From assembly GCA_016716435.1 (NCBI GenBank), contig JADJWI010000003.1, positions 1,256,231-1,320,230 of the forward strand: a DNA stretch of 64,000 bases, in the 5' to 3' direction. Positions 8,270-17,193 of the stretch are shown in pieces. A program made the position numbers and the translations under genes. This DNA comes from Acidobacteriota bacterium (lineage in GTDB: Bacteria; Acidobacteriota; Blastocatellia; Pyrinomonadales; Pyrinomonadaceae). The notes below the pieces were generated by a model, which worked only from the letters and a program-made list of their open reading frames with translations, had not been told where the DNA came from and ran no database searches. Every line of letters starts with the position of its first letter. The first letter of the stretch is position 1.

Positions 8270-9774
8270 CGTTCTAATCTTTTTATCGCCGCAGTTCGCA
8301 TCACGGACGTATCAGCCTCGAGTCCGGTCCATATCTTGAACTGCGCCGCAGCCTGGCGGATCAGCATCTCGAGGCCATCGAGCGTCTCGCAGCCGGCTTC
8401 GCGTGCTTCGCTGAGCAGCCGCGTCTCACGAGGATTATACGTCAGGTCGTAAACAAGCTTGATGCCGGAGAGTTTTTCGGCGCTTACCGGTGTTTCGCTT
8501 TGATGTTCGCCGCGGGTTCCGAGCGGGGTCGTATTGACGAGAATGTCGGGACGTTCGAAGGCTTCGAGCGAAAGCAACTTAGCGTCGAACTGATCGGCAA
8601 GCGGTTTCGCTTTCGACGTGTCGCGGGCGTGCACTGTCACATCGGCACCATCCCGCCGCAATGCATAAACACATGCCCGGGCCGCTCCGCCGGCTCCGAT
8701 CACGGCCACTTTCGCACCTTGAAGCGAACCAAAACGCTCTTTGAGCGGGGCGATGAAGCCCTCGGCATCGGTGTTCGTGCCGAGCCATTTGCCTGTGTCG
8801 TGAAAAATTGTGTTGACCGCACCGATGGCCTCGGCGGTTTCGTCTATTGAGTCGAGAACGTCGATGACGGCACGCTTGTGAGGATTGGTGACGGCAAAGC
8901 CGCGGAAATTTAGATCGATCTCTCTTGTGGCTTCGCGGACCATCCGGCGGAAGAATTCCTCAGTGTCCGAAACCTGGAGCGGAACGAAAACCGCATCGAT
9001 GCCCGCCGCCTTGATCGCAGCATTCTGAATATACGGCGACATCGAGTAGCTTGTATCTCCGGCAATGAGGCCAAAGACTCTGCTCTCGCGGGAGAGTTCT
9101 TTCACACGATAAACATCGATCAGGTCGCCGGCCGTGATCTGCCCCGGTGCCGTCCCGCTTGCATCTTCGAGCGATGCGTAGGCGAGCGGCGAGCCGTGGG
9201 CGAGGCCGAGGACTCGAGTCCATTTACCGGCCTCACCCATCGCGATCGGGACAGGTTGTTTGTTTTCGGCATGGGCGGGTTCGAGCAGGTTCCAGAGGCG
9301 AATCGTGTCGGTTATCCGGTTCGCATGAACCGCGATCTTGACGATGTCCGCACCGGTCGCAGAGAGACGTTCGTAGATGTCCGCCAAGTCATCCGGCGTC
9401 GTCGCGAAATCGTGGAACGAGACGATGCGATTGCCCCAGAGCCAGTAGAACGAATCTTCGATCCGGTCTTCTTCGAAATCGGCTCCCCAGAATCCGAGTT
9501 CGTTGCCCGCATTCCAAAACTCGGCCCTTTCGTCGTCGTTAATATCGCGAAATCCGCCTTCTTTTTGCGGGCGGAAGGTTGCGAGGATGTTTGCCTTTGC
9601 CGCGAGAGCGACGCCCAGGCATTCATCGAGTTGATCGGGTGCAGCACAATCAAATCGGACCTCGATGACGTCAGCAAGCGGTGCCGCACGCTCTATTTTT
9701 TCGGCAAGTTCCGCCGGTGTCTTTGCGCAAAGCGAGATGCAGATCTTTCCTTGATTCACCGGAGCATTGCTCAT
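8266..9774 (-). CDS. aroDE: Fused 3-dehydroquinate dehydratase (type I) / shikimate dehydrogenase
   Basis: One 502-residue protein covers steps 3 and 4 of the shikimate pathway. The AroD part (residues 1 to about 220) has the type I features: EVRFDC, TFRPQKEGG, SFHDF and the Schiff-base lysine in IVKIAVHA. The AroE part (about 230-502) has GLIAGDTSYSMSP, the catalytic lysine in TNPHKRA, GAVNTIF, NTDAEGF, the NADP-binding GAGGAARACVYAL, and YDLTYNP. Fusion in this order is known from plants and some bacteria. It overlaps the upstream TspO-like gene and the downstream zinc-ribbon gene by 4 bases each. The next shikimate enzyme seen in the window, aroA, is 19 kb away. Confidence 0.95.
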   Translation of the reverse strand: MSNAPVNQGKICISLCAKTPAELAEKIERAAPLADVIEVRFDCAAPDQLDECLGVALAAKANILATFRPQKEGGFRDINDDERAEFWNAGNELGFWGADFEEDRIEDSFYWLWGNRIVSFHDFATTPDDLADIYERLSATGADIVKIAVHANRITDTIRLWNLLEPAHAENKQPVPIAMGEAGKWTRVLGLAHGSPLAYASLEDASGTAPGQITAGDLIDVYRVKELSRESRVFGLIAGDTSYSMSPYIQNAAIKAAGIDAVFVPLQVSDTEEFFRRMVREATREIDLNFRGFAVTNPHKRAVIDVLDSIDETAEAIGAVNTIFHDTGKWLGTNTDAEGFIAPLKERFGSLQGAKVAVIGAGGAARACVYALRRDGADVTVHARDTSKAKPLADQFDAKLLSLEAFERPDILVNTTPLGTRGEHQSETPVSAEKLSGIKLVYDLTYNPRETRLLSEAREAGCETLDGLEMLIRQAAAQFKIWTGLEADTSVMRTAAIKRLER

Positions 9775-10538
9775 TTAACTTCATCGCGGGGATGATCGGT
9801 CGAGGGAAGGTTAACGACGAAGCTGAGCGTTGCGATCAGGCAGGCGATAACAACGAACGCCCCGGTGGCGACGATGGCAGTTTGTCCGCTTTGCTTTACG
9901 GCGATCGCGGTGACGGCCCAGGCGATCGCGAGCGGGTAGATGTAGTTTTGCAGAGCGACGCGGAAAACGATGCCGAAAGCGCCGGCAACGACTATCAACC
10001 CGACGGCGAAGAGCGTCCCGGTTTCTACGTTGCGGCTGGCGAGAAGTATCGCCAGATTGACGAGCGTCGCTGCCGTTACCCAGCCGAAGTAGAGCCCGAA
10101 CGGAGCCTTTACCAGCCAGAAATCTTTTGTCGATTCGACCGTCCGTAGCCGCGAGTTAATAAGAAAAAGGGTAAAGGCAAGCCCGGCGATCAACCCGAGG
10201 CAGACCGCGATGAAATCGTGGTGCCAAAAATAGATCCAAGAACAGTTCAGCAAACACGTAACGACGTAAAGCCATCGAATGGAACGTGCCTGCGGGCTTG
10301 CGTTCGAGCTTAGCTGGTAAACGCTGTAGGCGATCAGCCCGAGATAGATCAGGCTCCAGATCGAGAAAGCGTAGCCGGCGGGAGTAACGGCCGTCGGATA
10401 CTTCGCGGAGATCTCTGCCGGAGTGACGCCGCCGACCATTCCGGCTGCGGCGAGCCAATTGAAACCGATGGTGAGTAGCGTTGCGGCCGCAACGGCATAG
10501 CCTGCCAGATTGCCCCCGGAGTCAGTTTTTTCGGTCAT
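9771..10538 (-). CDS. TspO/MBR-like tryptophan-rich membrane protein
   Basis: The 255-residue integral membrane protein has about seven hydrophobic segments. The region PAGYAFSIWSLIYLGLIAY (residues about 52-70) matches the TspO/MBR signature, where a Pro-x-x-x-FxxxW motif opens a transmembrane helix. KAPFGLYFGWVTAATLVNLA is a second family-like segment. Classic TspO proteins are about 160 residues with five helices, so this is a longer, distant relative of a type common in bacteria. Substrate is unknown; tetrapyrroles are bound by classic members. It is the first gene of the operon with aroDE and the zinc-ribbon protein, overlapping aroDE by 4 bases. Confidence 0.72.
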   Translation of the reverse strand: MTEKTDSGGNLAGYAVAAATLLTIGFNWLAAAGMVGGVTPAEISAKYPTAVTPAGYAFSIWSLIYLGLIAYSVYQLSSNASPQARSIRWLYVVTCLLNCSWIYFWHHDFIAVCLGLIAGLAFTLFLINSRLRTVESTKDFWLVKAPFGLYFGWVTAATLVNLAILLASRNVETGTLFAVGLIVVAGAFGIVFRVALQNYIYPLAIAWAVTAIAVKQSGQTAIVATGAFVVIACLIATLSFVVNLPSTDHPRDEVK

Positions 10539-10785
10539 ATTGGTTCACTTTCCGAGACAGTTTCGGACGCGGAGAGATTGCAAAATCCACCTTTTCGTAT
10601 AAAAATCTCCGATAACGTAAAGTATTGTAAAGTGTGAATCTACCAGATAGCAATATAAACCAACCATTTGTTTGGTAAGGACGTCGAAAGAAGGTCTATG
10701 GCACCGGGATTGCCTATTAAGACTGCGGCGAGAGCGATTCTTCCCCGTTCGAAGCCGGAATTACCAAGCAGAGGAAGACAGACCA
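10539..10785. promoter_or_regulatory. Divergent intergenic region with long 5' leader
   Basis: About 250 bases separate the divergent TspO-like gene and the small secreted gene. The left part is AT-rich and suits promoters, though no convincing -35/-10 pair with normal spacing was found. The right 110 bases before the ATG at 10786 are GC-rich with small inverted repeats (GGCA...TGCC near 10700) and could be a structured leader. No known riboswitch motif was recognised. Confidence 0.3.
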
Positions 10786-11004
10786 ATGAAGGTATTTAAA
10801 AACATTTTAATGGGTTTTGCGATCGTGGCGGTGATGTCGTTCACCGTTTCGGCGCAAAAAAAGGATGATAAAAAGGATCCGCCGCCGAAACCGAAACCGC
10901 CTGTCGTCCGCCCGGAGGACAAGCGTCCGCCGAAGGACGACAGGCCGAAAAAGCCCTCATTCAGCATGGGCTTTGTCGCGGCAAGGATAGACGGCGAGAT
11001 TTAA
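10786..11004 (+). CDS. Small secreted Lys/Pro-rich protein
   Basis: A 72-residue protein with a clear signal peptide (MKVFKNILMGFAIVAVMSF, cleavage after VSA). The mature part of about 45 residues is very rich in lysine, proline and aspartate (KKDDKKDPPPKPKPP and similar) and is probably disordered. The ATG at 10786 is chosen because it follows a GAGGAA ribosome binding site by about 10 bases and starts the signal peptide; the open frame extends further upstream without support. A terminator hairpin follows about 25 bases after the stop codon. Function unknown. Confidence 0.65.
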   Translation: MKVFKNILMGFAIVAVMSFTVSAQKKDDKKDPPPKPKPPVVRPEDKRPPKDDRPKKPSFSMGFVAARIDGEI

Positions 11005-11029
11005 TTCAGACCAGATCAATAAAAGAAAA

Positions 11030-11057
11030 AGGCAGCTCTTAAACGGGCTGCCTTTTT
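11030..11057 (+). terminator. Rho-independent terminator
   Basis: GGCAGCTC at 11031 and its partner GGGCTGCC, ending at 11052, form a GC-rich stem that is preceded by an A-run and followed by TTTTTGCTTTTG. It sits just after the small secreted gene. Confidence 0.8.
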
Positions 11058-11070
11058 GCTTTTGTGTAAA

Positions 11071-11145
11071 TGGTGCCGACTAGAAGATTTGAACTTCTGA
11101 CCTATCGCGTGTGAAGCGAGTGCTCTACCACTGAGCTAAGTCGGC
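11071..11145 (-). tRNA. tRNA-Val (anticodon CAC)
   Basis: Read on the minus strand this is a complete cloverleaf with acceptor stem GCCGACT/AGTCGGC, D-loop AGCTCAGTGGTAGAGC, anticodon loop TTCACAC and T-loop GTTCAAATC. The 3' CCA is encoded. Loop positions 34-36 read CAC, which decodes GUG valine codons. It ends 13 bases after the small-gene terminator on the opposite strand. Confidence 0.93.
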
Positions 11146-11152
11146 AGGTAGT

Positions 11153-11632
11153 CTAGATCGCAGGGTCATCCGCTTTCGCGGGCCGGTTCTCGTCGGTCGC
11201 CTTTATCGTGCTGATCGCCGAATCGGTGTAAAAATGCCTCGTTCCGGTTGCTGTAACGCCTTCGGCGACTTGCGGATCGGCGGTGATCGAATAAAATCCG
11301 GGTCGCGCATCGCTCGGCTCCTCGATCGTCAATGTGAAAACATATCCGTTGACGACCGGCCGTTCACCTGCAAACTGTTCGTCGAGCCCAGAAACTCGGA
11401 TGAGATCATCGAACGTACCGAACTTGCCCTTGTTTCGGGAGGCAAATTGGGCCTGATAGGTACGAATGCGATCGATCGTACCGGTAGCGGCCGCTTCATT
11501 GCCGGAGCGGATCATTGCACCCCAGGCCAGGGCTCCGACTCCGATGATAAGGCCGATGATCGCCATAACGATCATCAACTCGATAAGGTTAAAACCCTGC
11601 TGATTCTTGCGGTTCTTTGTTACGGACATCAT
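11153..11632 (-). CDS. Type IV pilin-like (prepilin) protein
   Basis: A 159-residue protein with a class III signal. A short positively charged leader ends QQG, and it is followed by FNLIELMIVMAIIGLIIGVG with glutamate at position +5. This matches the prepilin peptidase cleavage and methylation site and the hydrophobic N-terminal helix of type IV pilins and type II secretion pseudopilins. The C-terminal part (QAQFASRNKGKFGTFDDLI) resembles small acidobacterial pilin-like proteins. Two adjacent ATGs are possible (11632 and 11629), with GGAG about 12 bases upstream; the longer open frame is not needed. No pilus assembly genes are nearby. It lies 7 bases upstream of the tRNA-Val gene on the same strand. 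Confidence 0.85.
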   Translation of the reverse strand: MMSVTKNRKNQQGFNLIELMIVMAIIGLIIGVGALAWGAMIRSGNEAAATGTIDRIRTYQAQFASRNKGKFGTFDDLIRVSGLDEQFAGERPVVNGYVFTLTIEEPSDARPGFYSITADPQVAEGVTATGTRHFYTDSAISTIKATDENRPAKADDPAI

Positions 11633-11834
11633 ATTTCGCGAAAACTCCATCAAACCCAACACGAAAAACGAACGAAAATGTTCCAAAAGTTTAGATGTTT
11701 TGGATGCAGATTTGCAAATCCGGGCTGTCCGGCCTCCGGCGGCGAACAGTGACAAACGAGCTCGGCGAAAATATCGGATGCAACAAGTGGCCGAGATTTA
11801 GTAAGATAGAAGGGCGGAACATTCGCCCTTCCAA

Positions 11835-12851
11835 ATGGAGAATCGCCAATTAATGCGAGATACAGCAGTGATAGAGACAGTGCCAGCTGTCAGCGCTTCC
11901 GATCCGGAGTTCGATCATTTTGCCTTGATCGGCCGCGTTCGGGCGTCGGTCGAATCGGTCATTCGCGGAAAGCAGGACGTCGTCCGCCTTGCGGTCGTGA
12001 CGCTCCTCGCCCGCGGGCATCTTCTGATCGAGGACGTGCCGGGGATCGGAAAGACAACGCTCGCCAACGCCTTGGCGCGTTCGCTTGAGCTGACCTCGCA
12101 CCGGATCCAGTTCACATCTGACCTTTTGCCGGCGGACATCGTCGGGCTTTCGATCTTTGATCAGGCCGCGGGCGAGTTCCAGTGGCGGCCGGGGCCGATC
12201 TTTGCAAACATCGTTCTCGCAGATGAGATCAACCGGGCGACCCCTAAGTCGCAGTCCGCACTGCTCGAAGCGATGGCCGAGGAGCAGGTAACCGTGGACG
12301 GCACGACCCGTCGTCTGCCTGAGCCCTTTATGGTCATCGCGACGCAGAACCCGGTCGAGCATCACGGCACGTATCCGTTGCCCGAATCACAGCTTGACCG
12401 CTTTATGCTCCGCATTCAGATGGGATATCCGGGCAAGGACGACGAGCGTGGAATGCTGCACGACCGCGAATTCCGCGACCCGATCGCGAACATCCAACCT
12501 CAAGCCTCATACTCGGATGTGATAAAGCTGCAGGAGATCGCCCGCAGGGTTCGCGTCGATGAGGCGTTGATCGAGTATTTATTGCAGATAGTCGATGCGA
12601 CCCGCCGGTCCGAATCGCTTGAACTCGGCGTAAGCCCTCGCGGCTCGCTGGCACTTTTCCGTGTCGCACAGGCGAATGCCCTGGTCGATGGCCGCGATTA
12701 TTGTATCGCCGACGACGTAAAGAATCTCGTATTGCCCTGCTTTGCCCATAGGATCGTGATCAGCTCGCGGGCGTCGGGCCTGCGAAATCGCATACGGGAA
12801 GCGGAGGCGATTCTCAGCGAGATCCTAACAAAGATCGCCGTCCCAATATAG
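11835..12851 (+). CDS. MoxR-family AAA+ ATPase
   Basis: A 338-residue AAA+ protein. Walker A is VPGIGKTTLANAL (about residues 68-80) and Walker B is VLADEINRATPKSQSALLEAM (about 130-150), the MoxR signature. ATQNPVEHHGTYPLPESQLDRF is the sensor 1 region typical of the family. MoxR ATPases act as chaperones that help assemble or activate metal or surface complexes, usually with DUF58 and vWA-domain partners. The DUF58 gene begins 19 bases downstream, which supports a functional pair. The vWA and transglutaminase genes often seen in such operons are absent here. Confidence 0.93.
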   Translation: MENRQLMRDTAVIETVPAVSASDPEFDHFALIGRVRASVESVIRGKQDVVRLAVVTLLARGHLLIEDVPGIGKTTLANALARSLELTSHRIQFTSDLLPADIVGLSIFDQAAGEFQWRPGPIFANIVLADEINRATPKSQSALLEAMAEEQVTVDGTTRRLPEPFMVIATQNPVEHHGTYPLPESQLDRFMLRIQMGYPGKDDERGMLHDREFRDPIANIQPQASYSDVIKLQEIARRVRVDEALIEYLLQIVDATRRSESLELGVSPRGSLALFRVAQANALVDGRDYCIADDVKNLVLPCFAHRIVISSRASGLRNRIREAEAILSEILTKIAVPI

Positions 12852-12870
12852 CTCGGCGGAGCTCCAAGAT

Positions 12871-14307
12871 TTGTCCAAACTCCGAAAGATCCGTGAACTC
12901 TTCAGCGTCCGCGACCTCCGCAACGCGCTTGTCGGACTTGCGGTCGTTTTTGCAGGCATCGGGCTCGCGGTGCTTACCGTTGTTGCACACCGCTCCGGCG
13001 AGCGGACGCTTGCGATAACCGCGGCTGTTCTCTCGCTCGTATTCGTCCTACTGATACTGATCTTTGTCGTGCCGCCGCTGGCTCGAAACGCAAGCCGCGA
13101 GGCCTCGCAGATGAACCTGCCGTTCGAGTTCACGCTTGGCGGAGCGATCATGCTCGGGCTTCTTGTCATCGTCGGTTTTTCGGCGTGGAACACCGGCAAC
13201 AATCTGCTTTTCCTTGTGCTCTCGATCTTAGTCGGGGCGATGATCGCCGGTTTTGCGGCCGGGGCAATGAACCTCAAGAAACTCGACGTCCGCATGCGGT
13301 TTCCCGAGACGATCTTCGCTTGCGAAGAAACGCCGATCTTGGTCGGGTTGACGAACCGAAAGCGGCTTTTTCCGGCCTTTTCGATCGTCGCCGAGGTTCG
13401 CGGAAGGGATCGCGAGAGGTCGCTCGCAGAGAAAGAACTCGGCGGGATAGTGCCGCCGTTCATAATGCGTCGCCTGGCGAAGCCGCCGGTAATCCGCCGC
13501 ATTCTCGATTATTTTCCTTACGTCGCCCGCGGCGAGACGGAAGAGAGCCGTTCGTTCCACACGTTTCCGCATCGCGGCCGGCTTGTCATAAGCGATTTTG
13601 AGATAGCCACGAAGTTTCCGTTTGCCTTTTTCCGCCACCGGCGAAGGCTTTCAGCGAAAGAGACCGAACTCGTCGTATTTCCGCAACTCGCCGAGCAAGA
13701 CGATCTTCCGGACGTATTCTCGGCTGTTGCCGGAAGGCGGCCGTTAATGAAACGCGGCGCGGGCTACGACCTGCTCTCGCTTCGGGCATATCAACCGACC
13801 GACGATCCGCGGCAGATCGACTGGAAAGCGACGGCACGGTCACGCGGCGTTATCGTCCGGGAAACGGCGGCCGATGAAAGCCTGCGGGTACAGGTCTTTT
13901 TCGACCTGCGGCTGCCGACCGCAGAGGAAAAGCGGCTGACGCTTCGCGAGATCGTCGAAAGCGAACGCGAAGGTAGGCCGCAGATCAACGAAAGATTTGA
14001 GGCCGCCGTTAGCCGGGCGGCTGCGGTGATCGACAGGCTGATCGAATCGGAAGCCGAGGTTCGGCTCGTGATCGGCGAAGACGTTGGGGATTTTGGCTCC
14101 GGGGCGCGGCATCTTCACGATTGCCTTAAGCGGCTCGCATATGCCGAGCCTATTTTTACTGACGACCGCGTGCCGATCAACACTGCCGAGATAAATGACG
14201 ACGATGGCTTTACTGCCGGGGCAGATACGACCGTTCTACTGGTTGCCGAGGAACTTTTGCCAGTTGACCTTGAGCCTTCGGACGAAGTGCTGCCGGTCAA
14301 ATTCTGA
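12871..14307 (+). CDS. DUF58 domain membrane protein, MoxR partner
   Basis: The 478-residue protein starts with a TTG codon preceded by GGAG about 9 bases upstream; no ATG gives a full-length product. Four hydrophobic helices lie in the first 150 residues. The DUF58 hallmark is YDLLSLRAYQPTDDPRQIDW followed by KATARS (about residues 305-330). The C-terminal part holds a vWA-like fold, with VFFDLR at its first strand and a long insert. Families of this type are encoded with MoxR ATPases and are proposed to function in cell envelope processes. It is 19 bases downstream of the MoxR gene and probably forms an operon with it. Confidence 0.88.
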   Translation: MSKLRKIRELFSVRDLRNALVGLAVVFAGIGLAVLTVVAHRSGERTLAITAAVLSLVFVLLILIFVVPPLARNASREASQMNLPFEFTLGGAIMLGLLVIVGFSAWNTGNNLLFLVLSILVGAMIAGFAAGAMNLKKLDVRMRFPETIFACEETPILVGLTNRKRLFPAFSIVAEVRGRDRERSLAEKELGGIVPPFIMRRLAKPPVIRRILDYFPYVARGETEESRSFHTFPHRGRLVISDFEIATKFPFAFFRHRRRLSAKETELVVFPQLAEQDDLPDVFSAVAGRRPLMKRGAGYDLLSLRAYQPTDDPRQIDWKATARSRGVIVRETAADESLRVQVFFDLRLPTAEEKRLTLREIVESEREGRPQINERFEAAVSRAAAVIDRLIESEAEVRLVIGEDVGDFGSGARHLHDCLKRLAYAEPIFTDDRVPINTAEINDDDGFTAGADTTVLLVAEELLPVDLEPSDEVLPVKF

Positions 14308-14378
14308 AACACCTTCTGTCACAAACACGCGTTCAATGGTGTATTGTCTTGTGACGGGCATTTAATGAATGCTTAGTA

Positions 14379-14954
14379 ATGATCAAGGCGACGGAAATAT
14401 TCGTGGACTCGATGTCCGAGCAAGCAGCGGCCGCAGCAGCGACAGAGACCATCGGTTTCGAGGAGGCATTTTCGCTTCACCATCGGACGGTCTATCGAGC
14501 TGCGCGTTCGGTCGTCCGCGATGCAGCCCTCGCCGAAGACGTTACGCAAGAGGTCTTTCTCAAGTATTATCATCATCGCGATTCGATCGCGGACGAAGAA
14601 ATGCTGCGTCCGTGGCTGATCCGCGTGGCCCTCAATATCGCCAAGAATACGGTCCGCGGAAAGGTTAGGGCGAACACGAGAGACGAAAACTACGTCAAAC
14701 AAACAGCGGACAACGACGTTTTTTCGGTTGAATCGGAATACGAGCAAAAGGCCGAGGTAAGCGAGATCCAGAAAGCCCTAGGCAAGATACGTGAACCGCT
14801 CAGGAGTTGCCTGATACTCAAGCAGCAGGGGCTTTCATATAGAGAGATCGCCAATGCGCTTGAGATCAAAGAAACAAGCATTGGAACCTATGTCGCACGC
14901 GCCCGGCAGGAGTTTTTGAGATTTTACGGAAAGAAGGGCGAGGAGCAGGTATGA
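14379..14954 (+). CDS. ECF-type RNA polymerase sigma factor
   Basis: A 191-residue sigma-70 family protein lacking region 1 and most of region 3. Region 2 is at about residues 30-90 (HHRTVYRAARSVVRDAALAE then DVTQEVFLKYY). Region 4 is at about 130-180 (LKQQGLSYREIANALEIKET then SIGTYVARARQEF), a helix-turn-helix that contacts the -35 element. It overlaps the start of the zinc-finger anti-sigma gene by 4 bases. This is the usual genetic arrangement for an ECF factor held inactive by its own anti-sigma factor. An inner ATG at codon 12 (14412) is possible. The signal is unknown, and the downstream DUF4097 gene may be a target. Confidence 0.9.
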   Translation: MIKATEIFVDSMSEQAAAAAATETIGFEEAFSLHHRTVYRAARSVVRDAALAEDVTQEVFLKYYHHRDSIADEEMLRPWLIRVALNIAKNTVRGKVRANTRDENYVKQTADNDVFSVESEYEQKAEVSEIQKALGKIREPLRSCLILKQQGLSYREIANALEIKETSIGTYVARARQEFLRFYGKKGEEQV

Positions 14955-15850
14955 GCAGGAATTGTTTAGACATTGGAACGCTGCAGGCGTTTCTGGACGG
15001 CGAGACGAAGGGCGAGGAGACTATTCTCATCTCGAACCATATCTCCGATTGCGATACCTGCGCCTTAATGCTCGCCGAGGCCGAGGAGGAAATGTCCTTC
15101 GTGATGGCGACGGTCGAAAGCGATGTGAACATGCTTGTCCCGACGCAGCGATTGTGGTCGCGGATCAATGACGCCATCGAAACCGAGCGGGCCCATGTTC
15201 CGTTCTGGCATCGGATGTACGTCGGTTTTACCTCGATGCTCGCCAGCCCTTCGCTTGCGACTGCGGCGGCCGTGCTTGTTCTTTTTGGGTTCTTCGCGTT
15301 CATCTTCATTCCGGGCGGTGGGCTTAACGATGCGACGAATGAGATAGTACGAGTTTCGCAACCTGCGGCTACGGTGAGTGTTGAAGCTGAACCATTGCCG
15401 ACCGTCCGGAGTGCACCGCCAGTGAATACTGAGGTCGCCGAGGCCGAGCTCGAAGCGGTTCCGGTACGCACCGAACAGCCAAAGGCGAGTCCGGCTAGGG
15501 CGACTCACGCCGCTTACCGTCCGGATAACGTTGCAAGGCCGCCGGCCGGCAACTTCCGCCCGGTCAACGCACTTTATGTGCCGGGCGAAGACAGTTACCT
15601 GAACACGATCGAGACCCTCAAGGCTTCGTATGACTCGCAAAAGGACCGGGTGCTTTCGCCTTCGTCCCGCGTTTCGTTTGAACGCGACCTTGCGGTGGTC
15701 GAGAATTCGATCAAGCAAATGCGCGAGGTCGTTCGGAAAAATCCGAACAATCAAGCGGCTCGTCAGGTGCTCTACTCTTCATATCAGGACAAGATAGACC
15801 TGCTTAACTCCGTCGGGCAGAAGGAGGAACTGCTTGCCTCGCTGCAATAA
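14951..15850 (+). CDS. Membrane anti-sigma factor with zinc-finger (zf-HC2) domain
   Basis: A 299-residue protein. The N-terminal 40 residues form an anti-sigma zinc-finger, with the pattern H-x3-C-x2-C in SNHISDCDTCALML. A single transmembrane helix follows at about residues 98-118 (TAAAVLVLFGFFAFIFIPG). The outer part has a Pro/Ala-rich linker and a C-terminal helical segment (about 210-299, ending KEELLASLQ). Anti-sigma factors of this type bind the ECF sigma factor at the membrane until a signal triggers release. The 4-base overlap with the sigma gene supports this partnership. Confidence 0.88.
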   Translation: MSRNCLDIGTLQAFLDGETKGEETILISNHISDCDTCALMLAEAEEEMSFVMATVESDVNMLVPTQRLWSRINDAIETERAHVPFWHRMYVGFTSMLASPSLATAAAVLVLFGFFAFIFIPGGGLNDATNEIVRVSQPAATVSVEAEPLPTVRSAPPVNTEVAEAELEAVPVRTEQPKASPARATHAAYRPDNVARPPAGNFRPVNALYVPGEDSYLNTIETLKASYDSQKDRVLSPSSRVSFERDLAVVENSIKQMREVVRKNPNNQAARQVLYSSYQDKIDLLNSVGQKEELLASLQ

Positions 15851-15865
15851 GGGCGGTTTACGACA

Positions 15866-16894
15866 ATGCGGTCTTTCATTTACATTTCAGTTTTCGCTCT
15901 AGTGCTTTTCGTCGTGGCGGCGGCTCAGGCGCAAACGCCGCCGACACCTTCCGTTCCGACAGTTCCGCCTGTTCCGCGGACCGTCCGTGTGGCCCCACCG
16001 GTTCCGATATTTCCCGGACAGAGAACAGACACCGAGCTTCGGGTCGACGCTGAGCAAAGTGTGAATTTGAAGTTTTGCATCTCTGAAGGCGAGCTTAAAG
16101 TTAATGGCTGGGATCGGAATGAAGTAAGGATCCTGGTCCGTTCGGGGCGAAAGTTTGGGATACGCGTGCTCGAGCGTGCGCCAGCGTCGGGTAATGCCAC
16201 CTGGATCTGGGCAACCCCGACTGCCATCGAGGGGCAAACCGCCGCACAGCGGGGCGAGTGCCTTTCCGGCGATAGCGTTGAAATGGACGTCCCGCACGGT
16301 GCGACGCTCAATTTTCATGGCCGCTCGGCGACCACTTCGGTCGACTCTGTCCGGAAGGTAAGCCTCAAGATCGTTGAGGGCAATATCTCGCTCCGGAACA
16401 TAACGGGCGGCATCTCAGCCTCAGCCTTGCAGGGCGACCTTATCGTCACAAATTCATCGGGCAGCCTTTCTCTCGATAGCACGACGGGCAACATCATTGT
16501 TTATGGGCTCGAGCCGATCGAGTCGAGCGATCTGCTTAAGGTAAAAACAAATTCGGGCTCGATAATGCTTCAGCGGGTCGGGCACAGGCAGATCGAGGCA
16601 AACTCGATCACGGGATCGCTGCAATTCGAAGGCGGCTTTCTGGCCGGCGGCATCTATAATTTCAAAACGTCGAACGGGACCTTGAGAATGCTTGTGCCTG
16701 AGAATGGCAACTGCACGGTCTCGGCGGCTTACGGTTTCGGCAGTTTCAATGCGGCGATCCCGGTCGAGACCATAACGGAAAACATCACGCCAGGCGGCAA
16801 GAATGTGGTAGCAAAGATTGGCACCGGCGAGGCCTGCAACGTTACGCTAACGACGAGCAGCGGCAGAATTCAGATAGTCCGGCTCGAGCCGTAA
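15866..16894 (+). CDS. Secreted DUF4097 beta-strand repeat protein
   Basis: The 342-residue protein has a signal peptide (MRSFIYISVFALVLFVVAAA) followed by a Pro/Thr/Val-rich linker. From about residue 120 to the end it shows repeated short strands such as GNISLRNITGGISASALQGD and NSSGSLSLDSTTGNIIVYG, characteristic of DUF4097 (putative adhesin-like beta-solenoid). DUF4097 genes often follow ECF/anti-sigma pairs, and here the gap to the anti-sigma gene is 15 bases. It may therefore belong to that regulon. Exact function is unknown. Confidence 0.82.
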   Translation: MRSFIYISVFALVLFVVAAAQAQTPPTPSVPTVPPVPRTVRVAPPVPIFPGQRTDTELRVDAEQSVNLKFCISEGELKVNGWDRNEVRILVRSGRKFGIRVLERAPASGNATWIWATPTAIEGQTAAQRGECLSGDSVEMDVPHGATLNFHGRSATTSVDSVRKVSLKIVEGNISLRNITGGISASALQGDLIVTNSSGSLSLDSTTGNIIVYGLEPIESSDLLKVKTNSGSIMLQRVGHRQIEANSITGSLQFEGGFLAGGIYNFKTSNGTLRMLVPENGNCTVSAAYGFGSFNAAIPVETITENITPGGKNVVAKIGTGEACNVTLTTSSGRIQIVRLEP

Positions 16895-16896
16895 GG

Positions 16897-17193
16897 CTAA
16901 AACTCGCCCAGATTTTTTCCAGTCCGCTTTTCAAAGTGCTCCGAAAGCGAGGGCGCGTCCAATGTGCCCTCGTCGCGAGTAACGCGCTCGACCCGCCACA
17001 TCGGGACAAAGTAATCGCTCATCGGCAGATATTGCTCGCCCTCGGCGATCGAGCCGACCCAATCATCAAAATAACTAAGTTCGATCGCCCGCAGGGAAAT
17101 GCCCGCCGCCGATATTTCGTCGAGGATGCCAAACAGCTTTTCTCTCGGCGTGTGCAAGATCGCAATGACAGCTTCTCCGGGTGCAATTTTCAT
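16897..17193 (-). CDS. Hypothetical protein
   Basis: A 98-residue cytoplasmic protein with no signal peptide or membrane segment. It ends 2 bases from the stop of the DUF4097 gene on the other strand, so the two converge closely. Its composition (REKLFGILDEISAAGISLRA and DYFVPMWRVERVTRDEG) looks like a genuine folded protein, and the start is well placed for a divergent promoter region with the SbcC-like gene. No family was recognised. Confidence 0.6.
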   Translation of the reverse strand: MKIAPGEAVIAILHTPREKLFGILDEISAAGISLRAIELSYFDDWVGSIAEGEQYLPMSDYFVPMWRVERVTRDEGTLDAPSLSEHFEKRTGKNLGEF

